Origin: Sphagnum magellanicum
Taxonomy: Eukaryota > Streptophyta > Sphagnopsida > Sphagnales > Sphagnaceae
Length of the DNA stretch: 64,000 nucleotides
Direction of reading: 5' to 3'
Assembly: GCA_021904315.1 (NCBI GenBank)
Contig: CM038913.1
Coordinates: 371,958-435,957, forward strand
The notes under the pieces were generated by a model that ran no database searches, was not told the DNA's origin, and saw only the letters and a program-made list of their open reading frames with translations. The position numbers were made by a program, and so were the translations under genes. Position 1 is the stretch's first letter. Every line of letters begins with the position of its first letter. Below are positions 22,756 through 32,050 of the stretch, one piece after another.

Positions 22756-23679
22756 TTATTGGTATCCTGTCCAAATGGTTGTGTTGAACACATTTAAGTT
22801 GTCCGGAGTGAATAAATTTTTTCCTCCAGGAATGTTTTTGGGTAGACCGTCAAAAAGCTTCTCTGCTGGAATCTCAAGGGAAGGATCGTCGTATTCAACA
22901 TCCGCGTTCAATGTTAGAGATTGCATCAATCCTGATATGCGACTGTAGTTAGCAGTGGACCCATTTGGTCGTCTCCTAGGAACCTCCTCCCATCGCTCTA
23001 CCAAAATTCGCCGGTCTCTCCGGTTGACGCTCAATACGATCACTATGCGAGTTCTCCCATCACTGTTGGTGATCCAAAAGGCAGCATCTCTACGCAACAT
23101 AGCAAGTGACTCTGACACACCAACTTCAATAACAAAACTTGGCCATTCGTCTTCCATTCGACGAGAACGGGGTTTGTAACCAACATCTGCTTGCTTTGAT
23201 CTACCTCCAAGGCGTCCAAATCTAGCAGATCCAGTTGCTAGAAGTGATTCACGAACGTCTAGAAGGAACAACTTCATATCGAACATTGAGGCAAATTCAC
23301 GTGCTACACCTTCATGAATCACACCCACCATAAGTTTGACGATTAAAATTTCTTCTCTCCCATCGTACAGAATGGTCATTCGTGGTAGCCAACCCCGTCT
23401 CTCCTCACGAATCCTATCAATCTCATCAAGACTCTCTTTACTCACACTTGTAAATGCCAAGTATTGAGGTGTTTGTATCCCCTCAACCAGTCTCTTGGAG
23501 CGTGCCAAGCAAATCCTCTTGAAAGCAACCAAGTTTGTGAAAGGAGCTCCGGAAATGTTAGGATATCCCATAAGCACTTCTTCCAAATCCGCATCCTGCG
23601 GAGTTGGACTAGGATACCTCGAAGTTGGACAAGATGGCACAAACTCAACATCATTCTCCCCGCCATGGTATAACGCCAT
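22756..23679 (-). CDS. Protein of a fungal-type uncharacterised family, possibly a PD-(D/E)XK-like fold
   Basis: An intact 307-residue frame starts at MALYHGGENDVEF. The chosen ATG lies 16 bases after an acceptor (TTCAG at about 23696), which removes the hydrophobic leader that the frame would otherwise have. The C-terminal half holds ADVGYKPRSRRMEDEW, PSFVIEVGVSESLAMLRRDA, WITNSDG, IVIVLSVNRR and VERWEEV. This pattern (P-x-V-I-E-V-G-x-S-E-S, L-x-x-D-A-x-W, then IVL and ERWE strands) is one I know from many uncharacterised fungal proteins. The acidic D...E-V arrangement resembles Uma2/PD-(D/E)XK nuclease folds, but catalytic residues are not proven. No signal peptide or membrane segment is seen. 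GC is higher than in the surrounding introns. Horizontal gain from a fungus is an inference. Confidence 0.75.
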   Translation of the reverse strand: MALYHGGENDVEFVPSCPTSRYPSPTPQDADLEEVLMGYPNISGAPFTNLVAFKRICLARSKRLVEGIQTPQYLAFTSVSKESLDEIDRIREERRGWLPRMTILYDGREEILIVKLMVGVIHEGVAREFASMFDMKLFLLDVRESLLATGSARFGRLGGRSKQADVGYKPRSRRMEDEWPSFVIEVGVSESLAMLRRDAAFWITNSDGRTRIVIVLSVNRRDRRILVERWEEVPRRRPNGSTANYSRISGLMQSLTLNADVEYDDPSLEIPAEKLFDGLPKNIPGGKNLFTPDNLNVFNTTIWTGYQ

Positions 23680-24099
23680 TTTGAAGATGCTGCCCCTGAA
23701 CCAGCACACAATATATTTCAACACTTGGAAACAAACATTCAATCCAGAAAAGAATTGCATCAAGTGAATCTCAGAACACAAGAAAATTGACAGACAGAAA
23801 ATACTAACGCCGTACCCACTGGTATTGTGTGCTAGTGTTTGAAAATGAGAAAGAAAACAAAATATCACAATGCCAATGGCATTGTGCAGGTATTGAAAAT
23901 CAGAAAAAAAGCTTGAATAGCACTACGACTGCACTTAGATAACATATCAACTTACTCGCTGGAACATGACGACAAGAAACACGCCACCAGAGCACACCGC
24001 CGCCTCACAGTCCGTCAACAAAAAAAAAAGAGAGAGAAGAGGAAAAACTGACTCAGAAATTTGTTTGATCAAATTACCTTGCGAAAAAAAACACACTCG
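23680..24099 (-). other. 5' leader with intron of the fungal-type gene
   Basis: On the minus strand an AAG|GTAATT donor at about 24078 pairs with the CAG acceptor at about 23696, giving an intron of about 382 bases in the untranslated leader. A first leader exon would lie just right of 24078. The intron is AT-rich and has no coding signal. Confidence 0.45.
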
Positions 24100-24330
24100 T
24101 TTCGATCACTGCTGACGCCGCACCTTCCCGGAGCAGAATCTTCAAAGGCCTTCTCGCGAACGCATCTGCTGTGACAGACGATAAGGAAAACGTGTTCGCG
24201 TATGCTGCGACAGACGAGAAGGAAAACGATCGCTATCGAAGCCGCGCGCACCTTCCCGGAGCAGAACTTGACCTCCTCGCCTTCGCGTCTGCTGCGACAG
24301 ACAACAAGGACGCGGACAGAAGTCCCGACT
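24100..24330. repeat. GC-rich tandem duplication, period about 128 bp
   Basis: CACCTTCCCGGAGCAGAA starts at 24121 and again at 24249. CTGCTGTGACAGACGATAAGG, ATGCTGCGACAGACGAGAAGG and CTGCTGCGACAGACAACAAGG are further echoes near 24167, 24204 and 24289. It lies upstream of the minus-strand gene and probably spans its promoter. The frames over it mirror the repeat. Confidence 0.65.
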
Positions 24331-25628
24331 TCAATGGACAAATCCTACTGGTCCTTCAGAATGGCTATATAAAGAAATTCCTAAAAAAAGACAAGGAAGA
24401 TTTAGCCAAATCTAGCTATTAACGAGAACTAAGGTTCAAATATTTAAGGATATGTCTCTATATTTGGCTACACAATGAAAACCAAATATACAAATTTGGC
24501 GATTTTGACCTTTTTTTCCTCGGTTCTGACGACTGAAAACCGTCTATGTATCTGCCGGGCCTTCAATCTTCTTCCTCTCCTCTTTTTCTTTTGTCGACCT
24601 TGCTTTTGAAATTCCCAGCTTTTGAGCTTCTCTGTCTCTTCTCTAGTGTGTCTTTCTTTCTGTGGAACAACAAAAAAGCCAAGAAGTTTGGAGCCTGGAG
24701 GTGGGTGGGATCTTTCCTTCATTCATCCTTGCACACACTACAAGTTTGTGGTTTTTCTTACAGCAACAGCTGAAATGTGGTTTTTCTTTTTGTCTGTTGC
24801 CAGCTTCTGGATCTGATCTGTAGAGTCGTGGGTTTCAGTTTTTTTTTCATTTCGGGTTCGGTTCTTTGGTTCACACTTGCAGCAGATCAGAGCAAATCAG
24901 GACAATGTAGACACGTCGACGAGGAGCTGCGGGTGCTTGGACGCCGCTGCACTCATAAGTAGCTGAGGGACTTGAAGAAGAAGAAGCAAAAGAAGAGGAC
25001 AGACAGACAGAGATAGAGAGGCAAAGGGAGTTGACCGTGAGCTTCTTGTCTGTACACCACCCGCTCGCTCAAGAGGAATCAGGAAGCAGTTCCTAGGGAG
25101 CAACTCTGCAGAAATCTGTGGTGGTGCAACTGCTAAGAAACTGATCAAATTCTCAAGTAACTGGGATCTTGCTCATCGCCTTCATCAGCAGGATTGTCGG
25201 CATCATCTCAGGTATCAGCTTCTTCGGCTAACCCTTGGGTACTTACTTACTTGCTCCGCATTTTACGAGGTTTCTGACACCCATCACTTGCAGCCTCTTC
25301 GCAAACCCATCGCCTGCAGCCTCTGATACACATTTGCCTGACCCATCGCCTGCAACCAGGATACACATTTGCTGGTGAAGAGAATCATGAAGCTTCTGAA
25401 CGACAGGTAATGCTGTGTGGTTCACACTCTGATGACGAAGATCAGTAGCACAGTGACAGAGAGCGTTAAGTTAATAACCTTGTTCTTAGGGTTACTGGCG
25501 ACCTCACAAGTGGTTGTTGATTGTATTGAGTTCAAGAATTTTTTCTGATTAGAGATGTATGTAGAGCTGTATGTGTATGAAAAATTGCACAATACTTTTG
25601 CATTTCATTGTCATAAGTCTTGAAGCAG
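24331..25628 (+). other. Promoter and leader-like region of the WD40 gene
   Basis: From about 24560 the plus strand becomes CT-rich (TCTTCTTCCTCTCCTC), as is common in plant 5' leaders, and then GC-rich to about 25400. Possible donors follow CATCATCTCAG at about 25211 and AACGACAG at about 25406. A small exon starting with ATG at 25387 does not join the WD40 exons in phase, so the true start remains open. Confidence 0.35.
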
Positions 25629-26634
25629 ATACCATTACAAATATGGACGGTGTTGAATATGTCTGCTTGCCTGACCACTGTAGACAGATTGTGACAGGTG
25701 CACAGGTAAATGCTCTTTGAAAAGCCATGGGAGCATGCCACAGTTGACAGCCAACCCCACAACCATGGTACCACTGAGCACGGCCTTCTGTCTTTCCTTC
25801 TCCTTGTTCGTCCCACTTCCTCTCATGAACACATCCCAGCCTAAATTTGTCTCCTTGCTGGAAACAATGGCTGAGATTGCAGAATATAGTACACATTGTG
25901 CTCTTGATTGAAAAAAAACATTTCCAAGAGAAGTTCTGCACATTTGAACATGTGTTGTTTTTCTGCTGCAACTTGATCAGTGGATCTCAGTTTCATTGTT
26001 TGAAAGAAATTTGTTCTTTAGAAAAAATAATGCGTCTTGCTTTGCTCTCTTCTCCCCTTTTTTGATTTGTGCAAAGTGTGCACCTTCACTGGAAAGGGTG
26101 GATAGGTTTAAAGATTGGACCCCCTGAAGGAAGTTCTTGCTGGAAATGTACAGGATGGGAAACTTCTGCAGTCTCCTATGTCTCAGCTTGTTTATACAGG
26201 CTCCTTGGATGGGAAAGTTAGAGCATGGGATGGCTGCACAGGGAACTGTGAATGCACATATCAAGGACATAAAGACAGCATATTAGATATTGCCAGCACA
26301 AAGTGTGTCTAACTTCTCCCATGGCTTTTTCCTGCAGGGATGTAAAGGTCCCTTCAAAGAGTCAAGAACAGACTATTGTCCATTTTCATTATGGGGGACG
26401 TTAAGTTAACTTGACTTGTGACTGAATGGAAATAGCTTATGCCTGTTAGTCTAGGTTCAGAATCAGAATTGCCAGGTTTCAAGAAAGAATTCAAGATGTA
26501 AAATTTCCAGTAGGCAGTGGTTATTCACAGGGATTGAGAGCTGCTTTTCAATACTCATGTTCGCATGCAGGGATGCGAGGTTTATTCTGTCAGGATCTGA
26601 CGACAACACTGCCAGGGCTTTTGAGGTGTTCTAG
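25629..26634 (+). CDS. Short WD40-repeat protein (WDR86-like), 5' end unresolved
   Basis: Three segments join in one frame: 25629-25705, 26154-26302 and 26571-26634. They give MDGVEYVCLPDHCRQIVTG, then LVYTGSLDGKVRAWDGCTG and YQGHKDSILDIA, then DARFILSGSDDNTARAFE and a TAG. GH, S-D-G-K-V-R-A-W-D and S-G-S-D-D-N motifs are the hallmarks of WD40 blades. Only about two and a half blades are visible, while a propeller needs about seven. The RAF(E/D)V ending resembles WDR86. Between GAQDGKLL and the next blade, residues seem to be missing. It may be the end of a larger gene or a shrunken copy; splice phases are consistent, which favours an expressed gene. Confidence 0.55.
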
Positions 26635-26805
26635 ACTCTTTTGTGGCTATTCAGGTGAAAGAGCAGCTTTGGAAATCCTAGTATTTACAGTACTGAGTGA
26701 GATTAGGGAGATCGTGAGCATGTCTCTATCTTTTGTGGTTGAAGCAGTCATGATGTTGCCAAGTAGAAGGGAGACCATATATACAGGTCCCTTACCTTCC
26801 AGGAT

Positions 26806-27576
26806 TCAGATGTCTTTGTAGGGAATAGCTTGGTGGATGTGTATGCAAAATGTGGGAGCATGGAGGATGCTTGGAGTTCAACAAAATGCCATCTCAAAAT
26901 GTAGTCACTTGGAACACCATGATATTTGGACATGTAAACTGTGAGCAATGGCAGAAGGGGCACTAGAACTATTTAAAGAATGAAACAGGAAGGTGTGCAA
27001 CCTAACTCTATTACTTTTGTTGGGGTGTTAAATGCATGTGCCAGCATAGTTGCACTTGAGGAGGGAAGGTGTGTTCATGAGGAGATCATAGAAAGTGAAT
27101 GGGATTCAGATGTCTTTGTGGTGAATAGCTTGGTTGACATGTATGCAAAATGTGGGAGCATGGAGGATGCTCCGAGAGTGCTAAATGAGATGTCATCATA
27201 GGATGTGGTCTCTTGAACCACCATGATTTTGGAACATGTGAAATGTGGGCAAGGGCAGAAGGCACTCGAACTATTTCAACAAATGCAACAGGAAGGTGTG
27301 TGACCAGATGCTGTCACTTTTGTGGGGGTGGCAAATTCATCTGCCAGTTTAGTTGCAGGGTGTGTGCCATATACTAAACTTCTGCAGCATGATGTTGAGG
27401 AAGAAGAAAAGGTACTTCATTTGCGTCACCATAGTAAGAAATCAGCTATTGCATTCAGGCTCATCAACAAATTTACACCACCATTGTTGAACACTGTTAT
27501 CAGATGCAGTAGCACTGAAAAAGTGGCCTTGGAGCCTCCCTGTAAATTGGATTTCCTGAACTCCTACTGTGTATGA
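26806..27576 (+). pseudogene. PPR-DYW editing-factor pseudogene
   Basis: PLS-type pentatricopeptide repeats are clear: SLVDVYAKCGSMEDAW, then after a frameshift FNKMPSQNVVTWNTMI, then GVQPNSITFVGVLNACAS, LVDMYAKCGSMEDA and KCGQGQKALELFQQMQQ. Stops interrupt the frame, including after EMSS, after DVVS and at 27301 after QQEGV. The last 84 codons read HDVEEEEKVLHLRHHSKK and onward, which is the start of a DYW cytidine-deaminase domain. Intact DYW factors are organelle RNA-editing enzymes with a zinc-binding H-x-E. Here HSE is HSK, and the rest of the domain (CxxC, DYW ending) is absent. The E/E+ region between repeats and DYW is also missing. A related fragment lies at 46551-47020. Confidence 0.85.
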
Positions 27577-28232
27577 ATTGGAGTTGTCAATAGTCAGTTT
27601 TTCAGGTTCCTAAGGCTTTGCAGCTCTACCGAGTTTGGTTTAATTGATCTGTTGAAGAACAAGAACTACTCTTCAAAGTTTCTTCGGAATTGAATCAGAG
27701 GCTTGATTATCAAAGAAAAACTTATGTTGGATAGCATCACTTCCTCTTAATTTTATCCAAAGAGGCTTTCAATTTGGTTAAGCTTGTCAATAGAGATGCT
27801 ATATCTGCAGTTAATGTAGTATGCATTTCAGAAAGTGTAGCTATATAATTCTTCCAGCACAAGAGATTTAGCCGTTTTCCAGTTGAATGTCTCGTAGACC
27901 CTAACACCCTTGGCTTACTTAGAATTTCAAGTTCCAAAATCTCTTGAAACATATGAGAAATTGTGTACCTCATTACACATTCTTGGAGGACCATAGGGTT
28001 TCTTGATGAGATTTCTTCCCAAGTCCATATTTGCATTGACGAAGTTGCCCTTAAGTTGGAAATCTGTAACTGAGTTCCCTTGACAATTGCATGTGACATT
28101 AAATGCTTTCTTACCATAAAGACTCATTGCCCAGCTTGCATCTCTTGAGCTGGTGAAACATACTGTGTCCTGGTGATGTATAATGTCAAATTTGTGGAAG
28201 AAGACTGAATTGGTGGTGTCTCTATGACATGA
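27577..28232. other. Flank of the maturase pseudogene
   Basis: The part from about 27930 is the 3' flank of a segmental duplication shared with 51310 onward. Minus-strand frames at 27737-28117 and 27927-28298 run through it and are not supported as genes. Confidence 0.45.
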
Positions 28233-29200
28233 ATTCCTCAACTGTGCACCCTTTGTCAACTCGTCCCTTCTCATTTTTATAAACAGAAGATCTGTCAATA
28301 ATTGGGATGGATTGGACTATTAGTAACAGATTTCTTCCCAAATGCTGTGATCTCTGCTTACCATCATGTGTTATGATCAAGTTCTTCCTATACTCCTTAA
28401 TTATCTGGCTTCAGCTTGACTTGTGCTTCTTGCAGAATGTATGAATGAGTGACCACCCGTAAGTGCTAGTTCACAATAGCCTTCACTTTCTGATAATTGT
28501 CACACCATGCATAAAATTCCAGAAGTCCTATACTCACCTTGTGATACCATGCTACAACATGATTATCTTCATGGCCTAACACAGAATCATTTGGCGTGGG
28601 TTGCTTCTTCCACTTGGTTATAAAACCCCATGACTCAAGAATTTCATAGATTTCAGCAACGAGAGCTTCAATCTGGATTGAAGCTTCCTGTCAGTATTGT
28701 GATGGAACTGTCAAGCCTCTTGGCCCTCCAAAGGCTTGAAGTCCTTCATAATTGGCAGAGTCTTCTGATTCTTCTGAATCTTCCAGATCTTCTTCTTGAA
28801 AAATCTTCAAACTCCTAGAAATCTGCATCTTCTTCTTGTCCAAACTCTAAATCTTCATCTCCAAACTCTTCGGCTTTGCCTTCACATGTATCAAAAACTT
28901 CCTCTTGCATCTTGACAATCCTGTGTGCCACAAATTCTAGCATTATGCTTATTCATCTCTTTTTCCCTCAGATTTAGGTAAGCCTCCTGTTGTAGAGGAA
29001 CTACTTTGGAGGCACAGGCCCACATTGATGCATACTTCTCTGGACCTGCCCTGTTTATGTAAATTGAGGTCATCTCAAACCAGCACAACAGTTTCTCAAC
29101 ACCTACACATTCCTCCACAAACAAGATCTCTATTCTGTATGAGTGTTCACCAAGGCAGAGAACTTCTAAAATACCTAGAGAAGAAGAAAATCACAGGGTC
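27930..29200. repeat. Segmental duplication, copy A
   Basis: The whole block, including about 300 bases beyond the maturase 3' end and about 60 bases upstream of the exon (CCTAGAGAAGAAGAAAA), has a counterpart in the same orientation at about 51310-52640. Confidence 0.75.
28233..29150 (-). pseudogene. Nuclear group II intron maturase, domain X region, dead copy
   Basis: Minus-strand DNA here aligns along its whole length with the maturase copy at 51650-52640, at close to 90 percent in the best stretches by eye. Lesions: a 25-base deletion near 28358, one extra base near 28455, loss of the final stop (AGG AAT TCA), and stops in the acidic region. The N-terminal part (VEKLLCWFEM, INRAGPEK) is in one open frame and keeps an ancestral reading that the other copy has lost. 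Nuclear maturases help splice group II introns in mitochondria or plastids; this copy cannot make the domain. Confidence 0.8.
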
Positions 29201-30585
29201 GGATGTCAGCATGCTTCCATGGTTGCACAGCAGACAAGACACTGCCCTCATGCTACATGTGAAAGAATATGAACTGACCATGGGAATATCCTTATTTCCA
29301 CATTGTCAGACGACCCATTTGCCATTGCCCACTGTAATCAAGCACTCCCCATACAAACCTGCTCACATCACCACTTGCTGGAAAAATCTCGTTCCTGAAA
29401 CACAACTTGACAGACTAATACCCATTGAAACAAATTGCAATACCTAGCAGAAGATTCAGAAACTGCTCAAACAGGAATTAAACAGTGTGTAGCAAAAGTG
29501 ATTAGGTTGAAAAAATCTTACTTGCATTTCATATACATAACCCATGCAAACTAGCACAATTTGCTTGAAGATACTATGAGTGCACTGTACATGATGAACT
29601 GATTCTATGTGCTTGAGAATTGGAACAGTGAACCTTAACCCTGCTGGACAACACAGCAGCACATAACTGGTTCATCATTTGCTTGGCACATGCTTAAGTG
29701 AGGTGGATTAATCCCTAACTGGTGAACAAACAAGGTTGAGTTCATGACCCCCTTCAGCAGTGCATCAGACTGTTTTCAAGGTGGCAATCGTAAGGATAAT
29801 ATACTACAACGGCATCAATGTGATAATACAAATCACAGAAACAGGTAAAGTGAACTTGGCAAAATACCCGAGCAAATGGTATTCCATAAGCAAACAGCAA
29901 ATTCATTCAAATGAATCTCTTGGGGAAGAAGGTGCAGTTTCACATGTTTTCAATTTTATCATGCATTATAGCAGAACAATTGTTCTCTGCAAAAGATCCA
30001 TCACCAAAATAGATATATCTTCGATACAAATGGAATCTTAACCTTTTTGGACTTTGGAAATATGTACAAACATGACAAATGCAACCCAATATGACCATAT
30101 ATATGTACACTCATATTTATTATTCAACACAGTAGGTATTGTGAAATTTTATATATTTCAGACACATTGATTCAAGTTGACCTGCCCAATATTTGGGCAG
30201 CAAATGGGGTGTCAATGTATACCTGTTTGTGCAAACTGCCCCCAAATAATAAATGTTAACTTGAGAGCTTCACCAAGGTGTTGAAGATTTTTGAGGAAAA
30301 CTAATGTTTTTAGGATTGATGAGTGTGCACAGAAAACTTAATTGTTGAAAGAAAATTGAATTAAAAAAAAAGTATTATGTTTGTAAAGGAGTTTGAAATT
30401 AAAGTTTATATGGATTATATGGCTGTGAAGAGGTGCAATGACAATACACAACCATAGTTCAGGTAGAAGCTCAAACACTTGCAAACACAGTGGTCAAAAA
30501 TAATAATTTCACATTAAAAGTTGGCATCGAATATAATAAGTTTTCCACATGTCAAGGTGGTTGGTCAAGGGGATATTGATTCTTA
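29201..30585. other. Intergenic DNA
   Basis: No supported exon. A compact perfect hairpin, CTGCCCAATATTTGGGCAG, lies at about 30182-30200. The open frames at 29025-29447 and 29760-30041 have no motif. Confidence 0.45.
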
Positions 30586-31416
30586 TCATGGGTAACATTG
30601 GTGGCCATTCACCAAAACTGTTGGCTTAGGACGCATCAAAACATTGCATTTTTCCCCTACTGAACATTTACGGAAATCTTGTGTGTAGGTTGTGTGGCCT
30701 ACAAATTTCTCCACTTTTGGTCCCCATCTAATCTCTTTCACATTCCTTACACTATCTTGGACTCTCCACTTCCTATAATGATCAGAATATGTTGTATTTT
30801 CAGCAAATTTGCTATATGGTATTATTCGAGATGCCGTGTCTAGAGGCTTTGAAGGCATGGATTCCAACTTATGAGGATGGTGGGTTTCACAAAGCGAATA
30901 GGTATGTGGCCAATGTTCGGATTTTCTCCATGGTTGGACAGGCCTTGATTTATCCCAGTAATCATATGTGTAGGATGTTTTGCCTTCCAAAGCCATTGGG
31001 TTTGAATGAAACCCAGGTGGCTTAAACCCAGATCTAGGGTTTGCAGGCCAGCTCAAGTATGAATCATCATATGTTGTTCTTCCTTTAAAAGTGCAAGAAT
31101 ATGGGTCCAAATTGGCCTGCTTTTTAGCCTTTGCTGGGTATATAGGCTTTTCATTATATGAACCTGAATATTCAGTATGTGTTGGTTTGTTGTATTGTGC
31201 CCCAGTTGGAACACAACCAAGAAGGGAAATCCCATCTTTTGTGATCCGATCTGCATTGGATTGTTTAGGGACGTACTCAGCAATGTACTCAGATGGTCCT
31301 TGGAATTTCTTGTCTGTTTCTTTTATGTTGAGGCTCTGGTATTTTGTTGTTGAGGTTGTCTCTGCACATTTGTGTTTCCCACAAGAACATGTTGTACATA
31401 TGCATGGTTTTGCTGC
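30586..31416 (-). CDS. SAXO-type (FAM154) axonemal microtubule-stabilising protein, start codon not found
   Basis: A 276-codon open body begins after a CAG acceptor at 31417-31419. It opens with KPCICTTCSCGKHKC, matching the Cys-rich N-terminus of SAXO proteins (human SAXO1 starts with a C-x-C-x-x-C-x-C-G-x-H-x-C motif). Then come Mn-type modules: TRITKDG-like linkers and GRTTYDDSYLSW, GKTSYTYDYWDK, ENTTYSDHYRKW and GHTTYTQDFRKC, each followed by Pro-rich spacers. SAXO proteins bind and stabilise doublet microtubules of cilia and centrioles. In plants this fits only lineages with motile sperm. The frame upstream of the Cys motif runs to a TGA without any ATG, so the start must be in an upstream exon or is lost. 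A tandem array abuts the 5' side. Function is inferred from motifs; expression in sperm-forming organs is expected. Confidence 0.85.
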   Translation of the reverse strand, partial: AAKPCICTTCSCGKHKCAETTSTTKYQSLNIKETDKKFQGPSEYIAEYVPKQSNADRITKDGISLLGCVPTGAQYNKPTHTEYSGSYNEKPIYPAKAKKQANLDPYSCTFKGRTTYDDSYLSWPANPRSGFKPPGFHSNPMALEGKTSYTYDYWDKSRPVQPWRKSEHWPHTYSLCETHHPHKLESMPSKPLDTASRIIPYSKFAENTTYSDHYRKWRVQDSVRNVKEIRWGPKVEKFVGHTTYTQDFRKCSVGEKCNVLMRPKPTVLVNGHQCYP

Positions 31417-31499
31417 CTGCCATGTTTCAAAACTCTTAATTGTTTTTAGACTCCAAGATAAAAACACCGAACCCAACCCACCCTTCACCCATAAATTTC

Positions 31500-32050
31500 A
31501 TGGGGGAGACCTAAGCTCCTTATAATACAATTCCCAAGCCAAAATCATCAAGACAAAATACTTTTGAAGTTTCCAAAATAATCCTTTAGTCTCTTTTGGT
31601 GTTTCCTAGGGTGGTGAAATGTTTTCCTAACCAAATTGGCAGCTCAAAATATTTGAATCTCCAAAAAACCCTAAAAAACAAGGATACAAGACCTAGCCTC
31701 TTTTTATGTCCTAGGACTATGAAATTGTTTCCCGAACCAAAATCATCAGCTCAAAATATTTTTGTGATTTTCAAAAGAACACCCTCAGGAAAAAGGATAC
31801 AACACCTTGTCTCCTTTGGTATTTGTTGAATTGTTTCCCTAACCGAGATTATCAGCGCAAAATATTTTTGAAGTTTCCAAAAGCCCCTCACACACAAGGA
31901 TGACGACCTAATCTATTTTGGTGTTTCTTAGGATTGTGGAATTGTTTCCCTAACGAAAATCATCAACTCAAACTAATTTTTAAATTTCCATAAAACCAAG
32001 GATACAATACCTAGTCTCTTTTGGTTTTACCTAGGATTGTAAAATATTTC
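31500..32050. repeat. Minisatellite, period about 107 bp, at the 5' side of the SAXO gene
   Basis: The word AGCTCAAAAT (or close variants) falls at about 31550, 31641, 31748, 31853 and 31965. Each unit also has GTCTCTTTTGGTGTTTCCTA, TTGTTTCCCTAACC and AAGTTTCCA in the same order. Four to five diverged units lie where the promoter or first exon of the minus-strand gene should be. Confidence 0.8.

Noticed and set aside
23680-23868. Extra N-terminal 63 residues for the fungal-type protein
   Set aside because: They are translated intron sequence: a good acceptor lies at 23696 and the ATG at 23679 follows it directly.
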